Below, piece after piece: positions 1-6,105 of a stretch of DNA of 6,105 nucleotides. The position numbers and the translations under genes are program-made. This DNA is from Acholeplasmataceae bacterium (GTDB lineage: Bacteria > Bacillota_I > Bacilli_A > Acholeplasmatales > Acholeplasmataceae). The stretch covers positions 1-6,105 of the forward strand of contig JALNWO010000101.1 of the NCBI GenBank assembly GCA_023230825.1. Reading direction: 5' to 3'. The notes under the pieces were generated by a model, which saw only the letters and a program-made list of their open reading frames with translations, was not told where the DNA came from and made no database searches. Within the stretch, counting starts at the first letter, position 1, and each line of letters opens with the position of its first letter.

Positions 1-197
1 CCAATATCAACAGTTGTTACTTTAAGACGATCTGCATCAGGATGAGGGTTACAAGTTAATACTTTTCCAATAATCAGACCTGTCGCTTCAACTAAAGGTG
101 AAAAAGCTTCGACTTCAATGATTTTCTGATTGGTTAGTTCCGCAATCTGATCGGGTATTTTCATCCATTTTTGTAAACTGTTTTTTGTAATAATCAT
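1..197 (-). CDS. pheT: Phenylalanine-tRNA ligase beta subunit, N-terminal part (3' end cut by the window edge)
   Basis: Only the first 65 codons or so are visible. PheT is the large subunit of the cytoplasmic (alpha-beta)2 enzyme that charges tRNA-Phe; it carries tRNA-binding and editing domains, while catalysis is in PheS. The protein begins [15 protein letters not shown], then IIEVEAF, then from about residue 40 the start of the EMAP/OB-fold tRNA-binding domain: GLIIGKVL, followed by HPDADRLKV and VDIG. The HPDAD(R/K)L signature in this position is typical of bacterial PheT. The start is the ATG at 197-195, which overlaps the pheS stop (TGA 196-194) as ATGA, so the two subunits are translationally coupled. 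An RBS, GAGGGGG at 211-205, lies 7 nt upstream, inside the end of pheS. The N-terminal segment before the OB fold is a few residues shorter than I recall for Bacillus PheT. The family call is secure; nothing can be said of the editing domain. Confidence 0.93.
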   Translation of the reverse strand, partial: MIITKNSLQKWMKIPDQIAELTNQKIIEVEAFSPLVEATGLIIGKVLTCNPHPDADRLKVTTVDI

Positions 198-1213
198 GAT
201 GATACCCCCTCTTTAAATTGGCGTAAAAAGCGAATGTCGTTTGTATAAAAATGACGAATATCATCAATGTGGTATTTCAATAAGGCGATCCGTTCAACAC
301 CGACACCAAAAGCAAAACCACGATAAACTTGTGGATCATAGCCGCCCATCCGAAGCACTTCTGGATGAACCATGCCAGCACCTAAAATTTCAATATATTC
401 AGTCGTTCCATCTTGTTTTTGCATAAGAACGTCCACTTCCATTGACGGTTCTGTAAAGGGGAAATAGGACGGGCGTAAACGAATCTCTCTTTCAGGTCCA
501 AACAAATGACGTACCATTGTTAAAAGGGTATCTTTTAAATGTGCCAATGTAATGTCTCTATCGATAACCAATCCTTCAATTTGCATAAATTGATGTGAAT
601 GTGACGGGTCATCGTCATCTTTTCGATAGACCTTACCAGGGCAAATAATTTTTAATGGCTCCCCTTTCATTTTCAGCATGGCTCGTGCTTGAACCGGTGA
701 TGTTTGTGTTCTTAATAACGTTTTATCATCGATATAAAACGAATCTTGCATGTCACGTGCAGGATGGTCTTTAGCAATGTTCATCATTTCAAAATTAAAT
801 AAGTCAAGTTCAACTTCAGGTCCTTCTTCAACGGTATAACCCATTCCTAAAAATAAGTCTTCAACTTCTTCGATGACTTGATTTAACGGATGAATCGATC
901 CTTGATAAAGGTGGAGTCCTGGGAGCGTCACATCGAGTTGTTCTTTTTGTAGGGTTGCAATAAGGATGGCTTCTTCAAGATTTTGTTTTCGTGCCGTCCA
1001 CGCAGCTTCAATGGCAACTTTAATGGTGTTGACAGCTTGACCAAAGGCTGGACGCTCTGCTGGATCCAAATGACGCATTTGCCCCATTACTTCAGTTAAA
1101 CGGCCCTTTTTCCCAAAATAGCCCACACGGACAGCCTCTAAGGCTCCTATCGTTGTTGCTTGTTCAATTTCAAAAAGAGCTTCGGTTTTAATTTGCTTCA
1201 ATAACTCTTTCAT
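194..1213 (-). CDS. pheS: Phenylalanine-tRNA ligase alpha subunit
   Basis: This is the catalytic class II subunit that activates phenylalanine with ATP and transfers it to tRNA-Phe, together with PheT. At 339 residues it has the normal family length. Residues 1-90 form the N-terminal helical arm, with [13 protein letters not shown] at 32-44. The catalytic core follows: motif 1 at about 105-140 (GSIHPL, then [11 protein letters not shown]), the [12 protein letters not shown] segment at 149-160, [14 protein letters not shown] at 166-179, motif 2 at about 193-218 ([21 protein letters not shown]), [12 protein letters not shown] at 251-262, and motif 3 at 299-320 ([16 protein letters not shown]). 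Ala301 in GFAFG corresponds to the pocket-size residue Ala294 of the E. coli enzyme and is unchanged. No expected motif is missing. The ATG at 1213 has a strong RBS, AAAGGAG at 1229-1223, with 9 nt between. The gene is preceded by a T-box leader and overlaps pheT by ATGA, so this is a standard pheST operon. Confidence 0.98.
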   Translation of the reverse strand: MKELLKQIKTEALFEIEQATTIGALEAVRVGYFGKKGRLTEVMGQMRHLDPAERPAFGQAVNTIKVAIEAAWTARKQNLEEAILIATLQKEQLDVTLPGLHLYQGSIHPLNQVIEEVEDLFLGMGYTVEEGPEVELDLFNFEMMNIAKDHPARDMQDSFYIDDKTLLRTQTSPVQARAMLKMKGEPLKIICPGKVYRKDDDDPSHSHQFMQIEGLVIDRDITLAHLKDTLLTMVRHLFGPEREIRLRPSYFPFTEPSMEVDVLMQKQDGTTEYIEILGAGMVHPEVLRMGGYDPQVYRGFAFGVGVERIALLKYHIDDIRHFYTNDIRFLRQFKEGVSS

Positions 1214-1239
1214 TTTTCACTTCTCCTTTAATTTGCTAT

Positions 1240-1268
1240 AAAAAAATCCCTAGACAAATGTCTAAGGA
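1240..1268 (-). terminator. Intrinsic terminator of the pheST T-box leader
   Basis: The stem UCCUUAGAC (1268-1260) pairs fully with GUCUAGGGA (1255-1247), nine pairs with one G-U, around the loop AUUU. Seven U residues follow at 1246-1240. It sits just upstream of the pheS RBS and is the OFF state of the riboswitch. No other terminator is visible after the preceding membrane-protein gene, so it would also stop transcripts reading through from upstream. Confidence 0.95.
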
Positions 1269-1293
1269 CGAAAAATTCCGCGGTACCACCTTA
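1263..1293 (-). promoter_or_regulatory. T-box antiterminator
   Basis: UAAGG (1293-1289) pairs with CCUUA (1267-1263), and GCG (1282-1280) pairs with CGU (1270-1268) counting one G-U. This leaves the seven-base bulge UGGUACC (1288-1282) that receives the tRNA 3' end; the T-box GCG shares its first base with the bulge edge in this hand fold, so the exact closing pair is approximate. The CCUUA strand is also the 5' arm of the terminator, so the two structures exclude each other. Confidence 0.9.
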
Positions 1294-1458
1294 GTTCCAG
1301 ATACAGATCTGGCCCTCTTTTTCTTTAACGCAGAAAACGGATGGGATTAGCATCTCTCAAGAATGAATTCAAAATCGACCACTTGCATCGTTCACACTAG
1401 CCGATGCTCACTGAAAAAGCTTTACAATTTTTACTATTTTCTCTCACTGATTTTTAAT

Positions 1459-2217
1459 TTAATTTCTTCTTGATGCAATAATTAATAAAAATCTTAGTAA
1501 TTCAACGTAAATCCAAACAATTGTTACCATTAAACCTAAAGCAACAACCCACTCATACATTTTATCAGCGCCACTTTCAACAATCGTTTCTGCACGATCA
1601 AAATCCAGTGTTAACATCAGAGCTCCAAAAATAATTAACGCACCAGAAACGATAAGTGCGAGCCCTGTATTTTGACTGACTAAGGCAACAACGCCAGGGG
1701 CGATGAAATATAGGAGACCAAAAACAACAGATAAAATTAAGATGGAAAAGAGTGCACCATACATAATTTTACGGAATCTGTGGGTCACACGAATGGCTCG
1801 ACTTGAATATAAGAAAAGCATAACAACGAAAATTGTTGCGGTTGCGATAATCGCAGTAATCGCAATTCCTGGAACAATGATTTCAAGAATGAGTGTTAAA
1901 AAGCCTAAAGCAACCCCTTCTGATACTGCATAAAGAATCGAAAAGGGCATCGCCAATCTTGGAACAAATGAGGCGACTAACACAGAAATAAAAGCAACAG
2001 CCATTGATCCAAATAACAAACCACTTAAACTGGACACATCCATAGAACCGGTAGATGACTGCCGGTATAAACTTGAAATTAAGAAAACGCCAGATAAAAC
2101 GGCAAGTCCTAAAAGCAACATTGTTTTTAAACTAATGCCACGATAACTCGCTGTATTCGCACCAACATACGCTTCTTCTCTTTGAATTTTACTAAAAACA
2201 GGGTTTGAACTTCTCAT
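1459..2217 (-). CDS. Bax inhibitor-1/YccA family membrane protein (MRSSNPVF branch)
   Basis: This is a 252-residue polytopic inner-membrane protein. The N-terminus MRSSNPVF and the C-terminal run LTLDFDRAE at 202-210, followed by YEWVVALGLMVTIVWIYVELLR (split here as YEWVVALGLM at 221-230 and VTIVWIYVELLR at 231-242), are characteristic of the bacterial Bax inhibitor family (COG4760/BaxI_1 type). Seven hydrophobic segments are readable at about 31-51, 63-84, 91-112, 115-137, 152-173, 182-203 and 223-247. There is no cleavable signal peptide; the first 30 residues are polar. Asp205 and Asp207 at the end of segment six lie where the related YetJ protein has one of its pH-sensing aspartates, by rough correspondence only. 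Structurally studied relatives are pH-dependent calcium leak channels; the role of this branch is not established, and I infer only membrane or ion homeostasis. The start is the ATG at 2217, 8 nt after AAAGGAG; the GTG at 2226 overlaps that RBS and is unlikely. It has its own promoter 55 nt downstream of polC. Confidence 0.9.
   Translation of the reverse strand: MRSSNPVFSKIQREEAYVGANTASYRGISLKTMLLLGLAVLSGVFLISSLYRQSSTGSMDVSSLSGLLFGSMAVAFISVLVASFVPRLAMPFSILYAVSEGVALGFLTLILEIIVPGIAITAIIATATIFVVMLFLYSSRAIRVTHRFRKIMYGALFSILILSVVFGLLYFIAPGVVALVSQNTGLALIVSGALIIFGALMLTLDFDRAETIVESGADKMYEWVVALGLMVTIVWIYVELLRFLLIIASRRN
1477..1511 (-). promoter_or_regulatory. Possible pheST promoter inside the end of the upstream gene
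   Basis: The leader's first helix starts only about 8 nt after the stop of the preceding gene, so a dedicated promoter must lie inside that gene. Two weak sigma-A-like candidates overlap here: TTTACG (1511-1506) with an 18-nt spacer to TATTAA (1487-1482), and TTGAAT (1505-1500) with a 16-nt spacer to AATTAT (1483-1478). Each matches about 8 of 12 consensus positions, which AT-rich DNA can reach by chance. Either would start the RNA around 1470-1475. Confidence 0.27.
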
Positions 2218-2225
2218 GAAAATCA

Positions 2226-2232
2226 CTCCTTT
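2226..2232 (-). promoter_or_regulatory. RBS that fixes the start of the Bax inhibitor family gene
   Basis: AAAGGAG at 2232-2226 lies 8 nt before the ATG at 2217. It includes the G of the in-frame GTG at 2226, so initiation at that GTG would leave no RBS upstream. The resulting N-terminus MRSSNPVF is also the family's conserved beginning. Confidence 0.87.
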
Positions 2233-2254
2233 GCTGTATTAAATCACTGCTTAC

Positions 2255-2283
2255 ATTATAACTTGTTCACTTTTAAAGTGCAA
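2255..2283 (-). promoter_or_regulatory. Sigma-A-type promoter for the Bax inhibitor family gene
   Basis: A perfect -10 box TATAAT (2260-2255) sits 17 nt downstream of TTGCAC (2283-2278), which keeps the important TTG of the -35 consensus. The start point would be near 2248, giving a leader of about 30 nt that contains the RBS at 2232-2226. The -35 box lies in the last codons of polC. The spacer contains the interrupted palindrome CACTTT-A-AAAGTG (2280-2268). The promoter is credible by spacing and the exact -10, but the -35 is weak. Confidence 0.6.
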
Positions 2284-5200
2284 ACAAACCTGACTCAATC
2301 ACATGATTTTCCGAATTTAAATCCTTGAAGGCACCATAACTCTCCATTTTTTCAAAAACAGTCTTATTAATCCTTGTTCGGTCACGAACATCATCTAACG
2401 AAGTAAAGGCACGCTCATTTCGTTTAACAACGATATCTTCGGCTACTTGATCACCAAGGCCATCAATCGCTGTAAAAGGCATTCTTAACCCATTTTCTTC
2501 CATAATAAATTCTTTCGCATCTGATTTCATAATGTCAACAGGTAAAAATTTAAAGCCACGTCGCGTCATTTCTAAAGCAACCGATAAGGTTACATTCAGT
2601 GCTTCGTCTTTTGCTTTTAGTAAGTAATTTGGAATTTTTTGAATTTCTTGAAGGCGGTTACGGATGGCATTTGAACCAATCATCATCGTCTCATATTCAA
2701 ATTGAGTGGCCCGCTTTGTAAAGAAGGCACTATAAAATAAAAGGGGATGATAAATCTTAAACCAAGCTATACGCATGGCCATAATGACGTATGCCGTCGC
2801 GTGTGCTTTTGGAAACATATATTTGATTCTACTTGCGGACCAAATATACCAATCAGGAATCCGGTGTTTACGCATTTCTTGTTCGTAAGTTAACCATTTG
2901 GCTTTTTCTTTAGAAGGTTTTCCTCTTCTGACAAACTCCATAATTTCAAAAGCCTTTAGGGGTAACATACCAAAGTCAGTTAATTGAACCATTATGTCAT
3001 CACGGCACCCAATGATATCTTTAAAGGGGATTTTGCCGTATTCGGTTTGACCATTAATGAGTGCTTGTGCATTTTTTAACCATACATCGGTTCCGTGTGA
3101 TAATCCCGAAATTTTTACTAACCCAGCAAATGTCGTTGGTTTTGTGTCCACAAGCATTTGTCTTGTAAATGAGGTACCAAATTCTGGAATGCCATAAGAC
3201 GCAACTTCACTTAAAATTTCATGAGGTTCAAGACCAATCACTTTTGTCCCTGAAAAAAGTTGATATACTTTTGGGTCGTCAAGAGGAATATCTTGGGCTT
3301 TATTAAAGGGGAATTGATCAGGATGTAAATAAACGTGGTCCATTAAATATTTAATCATCGTCGGATCATCATGACCGAGTAAATCTAATTTTAATAAGTT
3401 ATCTTCAAAAGAATGGTAATCGAAATGGGTCGTCTTCCACTCACTGTTGACATCATCTGCAGGATATTGAATCGGGGTGACATCAAAAATGGATTTCGAT
3501 TTTGGAACGACAACAATCCCACCGGGATGTTGGCCCGTTGATCGTTTTACGCCTTCAATTTTTTTCGCTAATCTTTCGATTTGTGCTGGCCGTTTTTCAA
3601 GTTGCTTATCTTCTAAATAGCCTTTGACATAACCAAAAGCATTTCGTTCCGCAACCGTCTGGATCGTTCCAGCCCTAAAGGTGTGATCGATGCCAATCAG
3701 TTCCCGCACATAATCGTGGGCTTTTGTTTGATAATCCCCAGAGAAGTTTAAATCGATATCTGGCACTTTTTCTCCTTCAAAACCTAAGAAAGTTTCAAAT
3801 GGAATATCATGGCCATCTTTAATTAAAACCGCTTGACAAAAAGGACATTTTTGGTCGGGTAAATCATAACCTGATTGAACGGCTTCAAAATAAGGTTGGA
3901 AAGCTTTTTCTTCTTGTGAAAGACCATATTTTAACTTTTCTTCGTCCGTTAATGAGAACACAGTGAAGTCTCCGTTAGGACAACGATAGTGTGGCTTTAA
4001 TGGATTTACTTCTGTTACATTAAGAAGGGTTGCGACAATCGATGAGCCAACAGAACCGCGCGAACCAACTAAATAACCTTCTTCTAATGATTTTTTCACT
4101 AAAAGATGTGAGATATAATAGTTTGCAGCAAACCCATTACCAATAATACTATTGAGCTCCTTTTGAAGTCTTTCTGTAACAAGCGGGTGGGGGTTATTTC
4201 CATAAAGAATTTCAAGTTGATCATAAACGAGACGTTTGACTTCACCTGAAATAGATTCAATCCCTAATTGATCCACAAAGGCATCGTCTGGTAAAGCATA
4301 TAGATGTTCAGAGAAAGCTTGAACATATTCGATTTGGTTATTTAAAAGTCGTGTATTTTTCACAACAATTTCTTCAGCTAGTTCTGGATCTAAAAAGGAA
4401 AACGCTTGAAGCATTTCTTCTGTTGTTAAAAAATACTGTTCTGGCATCGTATCATATTTATGTAGTTGATGAATCCCACCACCAACAAGGGGGGTACGAA
4501 TATAGATTTCTCGGTATAAAACATCATTTTTATCTAAATAATGGACATCACCGGTTGCGATAACTATTTTCTTTTGTGCTTTTGCTAAATGAATAATTTT
4601 TGTTAGTGTCGCTTCAATAATTTCTTCAGCGAATTGGCCGATGTCTGTTTTTAAATGTTCGTATGCTTTTGGCGGTTGAACCTCAATGTAATCATAAAAA
4701 GCAATCGCTTCTTTCAAAGTTTCTTCATCTTGGTTTAAAGCAATCTCAAAAACATTCCCATTGGCACAACCACTACCAACGAGCAATCCTTTACGATATT
4801 TTTCTAAAACTGTCTTTAATGTTCTTGGTCCATTATAAAAATGGTCGGTTAAAGCATCGCTGACGATACGAAATAAATTTTTGTATCCCGCTTGGTTTTG
4901 CACTAAAACATTAAGATGATAAGGCATTTGATGTTTCCATGCCTCTTTAACATCGATCGCTTGATGAAGTTCTAAATATGTGCGAATTTCTTCTTTCGCG
5001 AAGTCTTGCATCATGCTCAACCAAATTTGTGCAGTCACAGCAGCATCGTCATCAGCACGGTGATGTTGAGTTTGTTTCACTTTAAAGTGTTTTGCTACTG
5101 CTTTCAAATTAAACCGTTTTAACTTTTGTGAGTAGAAATAGCGAGCAATATTTAAAGTATCGACAACATATTCATGAGGAAAATCGATGTTTAATTTCCG

Positions 5201-6105
5201 CGCATTTTCTGCAATATGGCCAATATCGAATAAAGCATTATGGGCAACCAAAATACTCCCCTCTGCAAAAGCTAAAAATTCTGGTAATACTTGATCAATT
5301 GTTGGAGCATCTTTTAACATTTCATCAGTGATGCTCGTTAATTCTGTCGTAAATGTAGACAAAGATTCTTGAGGATTGACAAAGCGTTGAAAATGCTCAA
5401 TAATACCTGATTGCTTTAATTTAACGGCACCAATTTCAATAATTTGATCACGAGCAGACGATAAACCTGTCGTTTCAATATCAAAAACAACGAAAGTCGC
5501 ATCTTTAAAAGCGATGTCCTCTAAGGCAGGACTAACTACTTGAAAAGCTTCTTCATCAACAAAATCCAACTCCACACCATAAATGGGTTTAATCTTCTTG
5601 TTTTTCGTCGCTTGATGAATTTCTGGAAAGGCATATAAGCCATTGTGATCGGTAAAAGCGATTGCTTCATGACCCCATTTAATTGCTCTTTCAATATAAC
5701 TGGAGGCATCGGTAACGCCATCCATATTACTCATTTTAGTATGGACATGAAACTCAACTCGTTTTTCTTTTGCTCGATCCATCCGCTCTTGTCGTTTCGG
5801 TTTTTCAACAAAATGGATGGCTCTAGCGAAAATTACAACATCTTTTTGGAACGTGTCAAATTGAGCATTTCCTTCGACTTGAACTTGGTCGTCGTCCTTT
5901 AAGGCTTCGGCAATTTCAATATCTTTTGGAAATCTTAAAAAGTTTTTTACTGTAATTGCATCATCGTCATCATAAAGAACAAATGATAAAAGTCTGGTGT
6001 TTGTTAATTCACGAATTTCCAGTTTAGTAATTGTTCCTTCGATTAAAAAAGTAGTATCGCCTTTTTCATTTTTATATTGATCTAACCGATATTGGTCCAT
6101 CGGAA
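2273..6105 (-). CDS. polC: DNA polymerase III PolC-type alpha subunit, N-terminus cut by the window edge
   Basis: Replicative polymerase with built-in 3'-5' proofreading. The frame is open to the window edge (codon CCG precedes the ATG at 6100), and full-length PolC is about 1,430-1,450 residues, so some 150-220 residues lie outside; the ATG at 6100 is an internal Met. Numbering from it: OB fold about 17-97; PHP domain from 115 (EFHVHTKMSNMDG 116-128, FTDH 149-152, YGVELDF 174-180), resuming after the exonuclease (GSGCANG 442-448, ATGDVHYL 515-522); inserted DEDDh exonuclease about 203-366 with Asp207/Glu209 (DIETTG), Asp292 (AHNALFD), His347 and Asp352, all intact. Polymerase: LVGSRGSVGSS 677-687, catalytic Asp781 and Asp783 in PDIDLNFSG, third Asp906 in LLKLDLLGHDDP, KYMFPKAHATAY 1093-1104, helix-hairpin-helix near 1214-1227. 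Two oddities: the zinc knuckle has only Cys707, Cys752 and Cys755 with a longer insert between them, and the C-terminus ends ESGLFAL rather than a clear clamp motif. Gene identity is certain. Confidence 0.98.
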   Translation of the reverse strand, partial: PMDQYRLDQYKNEKGDTTFLIEGTITKLEIRELTNTRLLSFVLYDDDDAITVKNFLRFPKDIEIAEALKDDDQVQVEGNAQFDTFQKDVVIFARAIHFVEKPKRQERMDRAKEKRVEFHVHTKMSNMDGVTDASSYIERAIKWGHEAIAFTDHNGLYAFPEIHQATKNKKIKPIYGVELDFVDEEAFQVVSPALEDIAFKDATFVVFDIETTGLSSARDQIIEIGAVKLKQSGIIEHFQRFVNPQESLSTFTTELTSITDEMLKDAPTIDQVLPEFLAFAEGSILVAHNALFDIGHIAENARKLNIDFPHEYVVDTLNIARYFYSQKLKRFNLKAVAKHFKVKQTQHHRADDDAAVTAQIWLSMMQDFAKEEIRTYLELHQAIDVKEAWKHQMPYHLNVLVQNQAGYKNLFRIVSDALTDHFYNGPRTLKTVLEKYRKGLLVGSGCANGNVFEIALNQDEETLKEAIAFYDYIEVQPPKAYEHLKTDIGQFAEEIIEATLTKIIHLAKAQKKIVIATGDVHYLDKNDVLYREIYIRTPLVGGGIHQLHKYDTMPEQYFLTTEEMLQAFSFLDPELAEEIVVKNTRLLNNQIEYVQAFSEHLYALPDDAFVDQLGIESISGEVKRLVYDQLEILYGNNPHPLVTERLQKELNSIIGNGFAANYYISHLLVKKSLEEGYLVGSRGSVGSSIVATLLNVTEVNPLKPHYRCPNGDFTVFSLTDEEKLKYGLSQEEKAFQPYFEAVQSGYDLPDQKCPFCQAVLIKDGHDIPFETFLGFEGEKVPDIDLNFSGDYQTKAHDYVRELIGIDHTFRAGTIQTVAERNAFGYVKGYLEDKQLEKRPAQIERLAKKIEGVKRSTGQHPGGIVVVPKSKSIFDVTPIQYPADDVNSEWKTTHFDYHSFEDNLLKLDLLGHDDPTMIKYLMDHVYLHPDQFPFNKAQDIPLDDPKVYQLFSGTKVIGLEPHEILSEVASYGIPEFGTSFTRQMLVDTKPTTFAGLVKISGLSHGTDVWLKNAQALINGQTEYGKIPFKDIIGCRDDIMVQLTDFGMLPLKAFEIMEFVRRGKPSKEKAKWLTYEQEMRKHRIPDWYIWSASRIKYMFPKAHATAYVIMAMRIAWFKIYHPLLFYSAFFTKRATQFEYETMMIGSNAIRNRLQEIQKIPNYLLKAKDEALNVTLSVALEMTRRGFKFLPVDIMKSDAKEFIMEENGLRMPFTAIDGLGDQVAEDIVVKRNERAFTSLDDVRDRTRINKTVFEKMESYGAFKDLNSENHVIESGLFAL

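Larger units (their letters stand above)
1240..1452 (-). ncRNA. T-box riboswitch leader of pheST, Phe (UUC) specifier
   Basis: Reading the minus strand from 1452 down, the full architecture can be built by hand. Stem I: base AUC/GAU (1451-1449 with 1354-1352), a GA-rich K-turn-like internal loop (AGUGA 1448-1444 opposite GAGA), then GAGAA/UUCUU (1443-1439 with 1363-1359). The specifier loop has AGUA at 1435-1432 opposite GAA-UUC-A, with codon UUC (Phe) at 1367-1365 followed by A1364. Above it lie AAAAUUG/CGAUUUU (1431-1425 with 1377-1371) and the distal hairpin GCAUCG/CGAUGC (1407-1402 with 1390-1385), whose loop contains AGUGUGAA. The Stem II area offers UUUUCU/AGAAAA (1337-1332 with 1324-1319). 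Stem III is CCAGAU-CUGU-AUCUGG (1312-1297). The T-box AAGGUGGUACCGCGG lies at 1292-1278, and its UGGU (1288-1285) can pair with the ACCA end of uncharged tRNA-Phe. By the known mechanism, uncharged tRNA stabilises the antiterminator and turns pheST on. The whole 245-nt gap before pheS is this leader plus the pheS RBS. Confidence 0.95.

Noticed and set aside
241..426. Plus-strand 61-codon ORF inside pheS
   Set aside because: It is antisense to motif 3 of pheS and has no independent support.
1703..1933. Plus-strand 76-codon ORF inside the Bax inhibitor family gene
   Set aside because: It is antisense to transmembrane coding sequence with strong family signatures; there is no independent support.
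2218..2254. Direct repeat AGTGATTT twice in the leader of the Bax inhibitor family gene
   Set aside because: Two 8-nt copies in AT-rich DNA, one overlapping the RBS spacer, are within chance expectation.
2268..2280. CACTTT-A-AAAGTG as an intrinsic terminator of polC
   Set aside because: The stem is short and AT-rich, its loop would be too tight, and no U-run follows (the next bases are AACAAG).
3834..3984. Frameshift or intein in polC at the zinc knuckle
   Set aside because: Conserved motifs on both sides are in the same frame, and the extra length is only about 20 residues, far too short for an intein.
4351..5331. Three plus-strand ORFs of 66-70 codons
   Set aside because: They are antisense to well-conserved polC sequence, resemble no family I know, and are typical antisense shadows.
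5536..5902. Minus-frame 61-codon ORF (5536-5721) and plus-strand 85-codon ORF (5645-5902)
   Set aside because: Both lie within the conserved PHP/OB coding region of polC, have no recognisable family, and are explained as shadow frames.
6098..6100. ATG at 6100 as the true start of polC
   Set aside because: The frame continues without a stop to the window edge, no RBS can be seen in the 5 remaining bases, and the protein would lack the N-terminal region present in PolC proteins.

Overview
This is an ordinary chromosomal housekeeping window from an AT-rich, low-GC Gram-positive type bacterium (Bacillota or a close relative such as the Acholeplasma/Izemoplasma side of Mycoplasmatota). Three things point there: a PolC-type replicative DNA polymerase with built-in proofreading, a T-box riboswitch in front of phenylalanyl-tRNA synthetase genes, and strong AAAGGAG-type ribosome binding sites. 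All three complete-looking reading frames stay open with UGA read as stop, and pheS itself ends in UGA. The standard code is therefore in use, which argues against Mycoplasma/Spiroplasma with UGA=Trp. I cannot name the species.

Every gene is on the minus strand, so the biological order runs from the right end to the left. (1) 6105-2273: polC, lacking its N-terminus because the window ends; the visible part holds the OB fold, the PHP domain split by a DEDD exonuclease, the polymerase palm, fingers and helix-hairpin-helix region, and the extreme C-terminus. (2) 2272-2218: a short spacer with a good promoter (perfect TATAAT) and a strong RBS. (3) 2217-1459: a seven-helix membrane protein of the Bax inhibitor-1/YccA family, of the branch that begins MRSSNPVF. 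(4) About 1452-1240: a T-box leader in which Stem I, a UUC (Phe) specifier, Stem III, the T-box/antiterminator and the competing terminator can all be read. (5) 1213-194: pheS, complete. (6) 197 to the left edge: the start of pheT, overlapping the pheS stop by ATGA.

Functionally the window joins chromosome replication (PolC) to translation (PheST). An unrelated membrane protein with its own promoter lies between them. The pheST operon should be switched on when uncharged tRNA-Phe accumulates. I see no mobile element, CRISPR array, tRNA/rRNA gene or phage gene, and no new multi-gene system. The points most worth a second look are inside PolC: a zinc-binding knuckle that lacks one cysteine and carries an insert of roughly 20 residues, and a degenerate sliding-clamp motif at the C-terminus.
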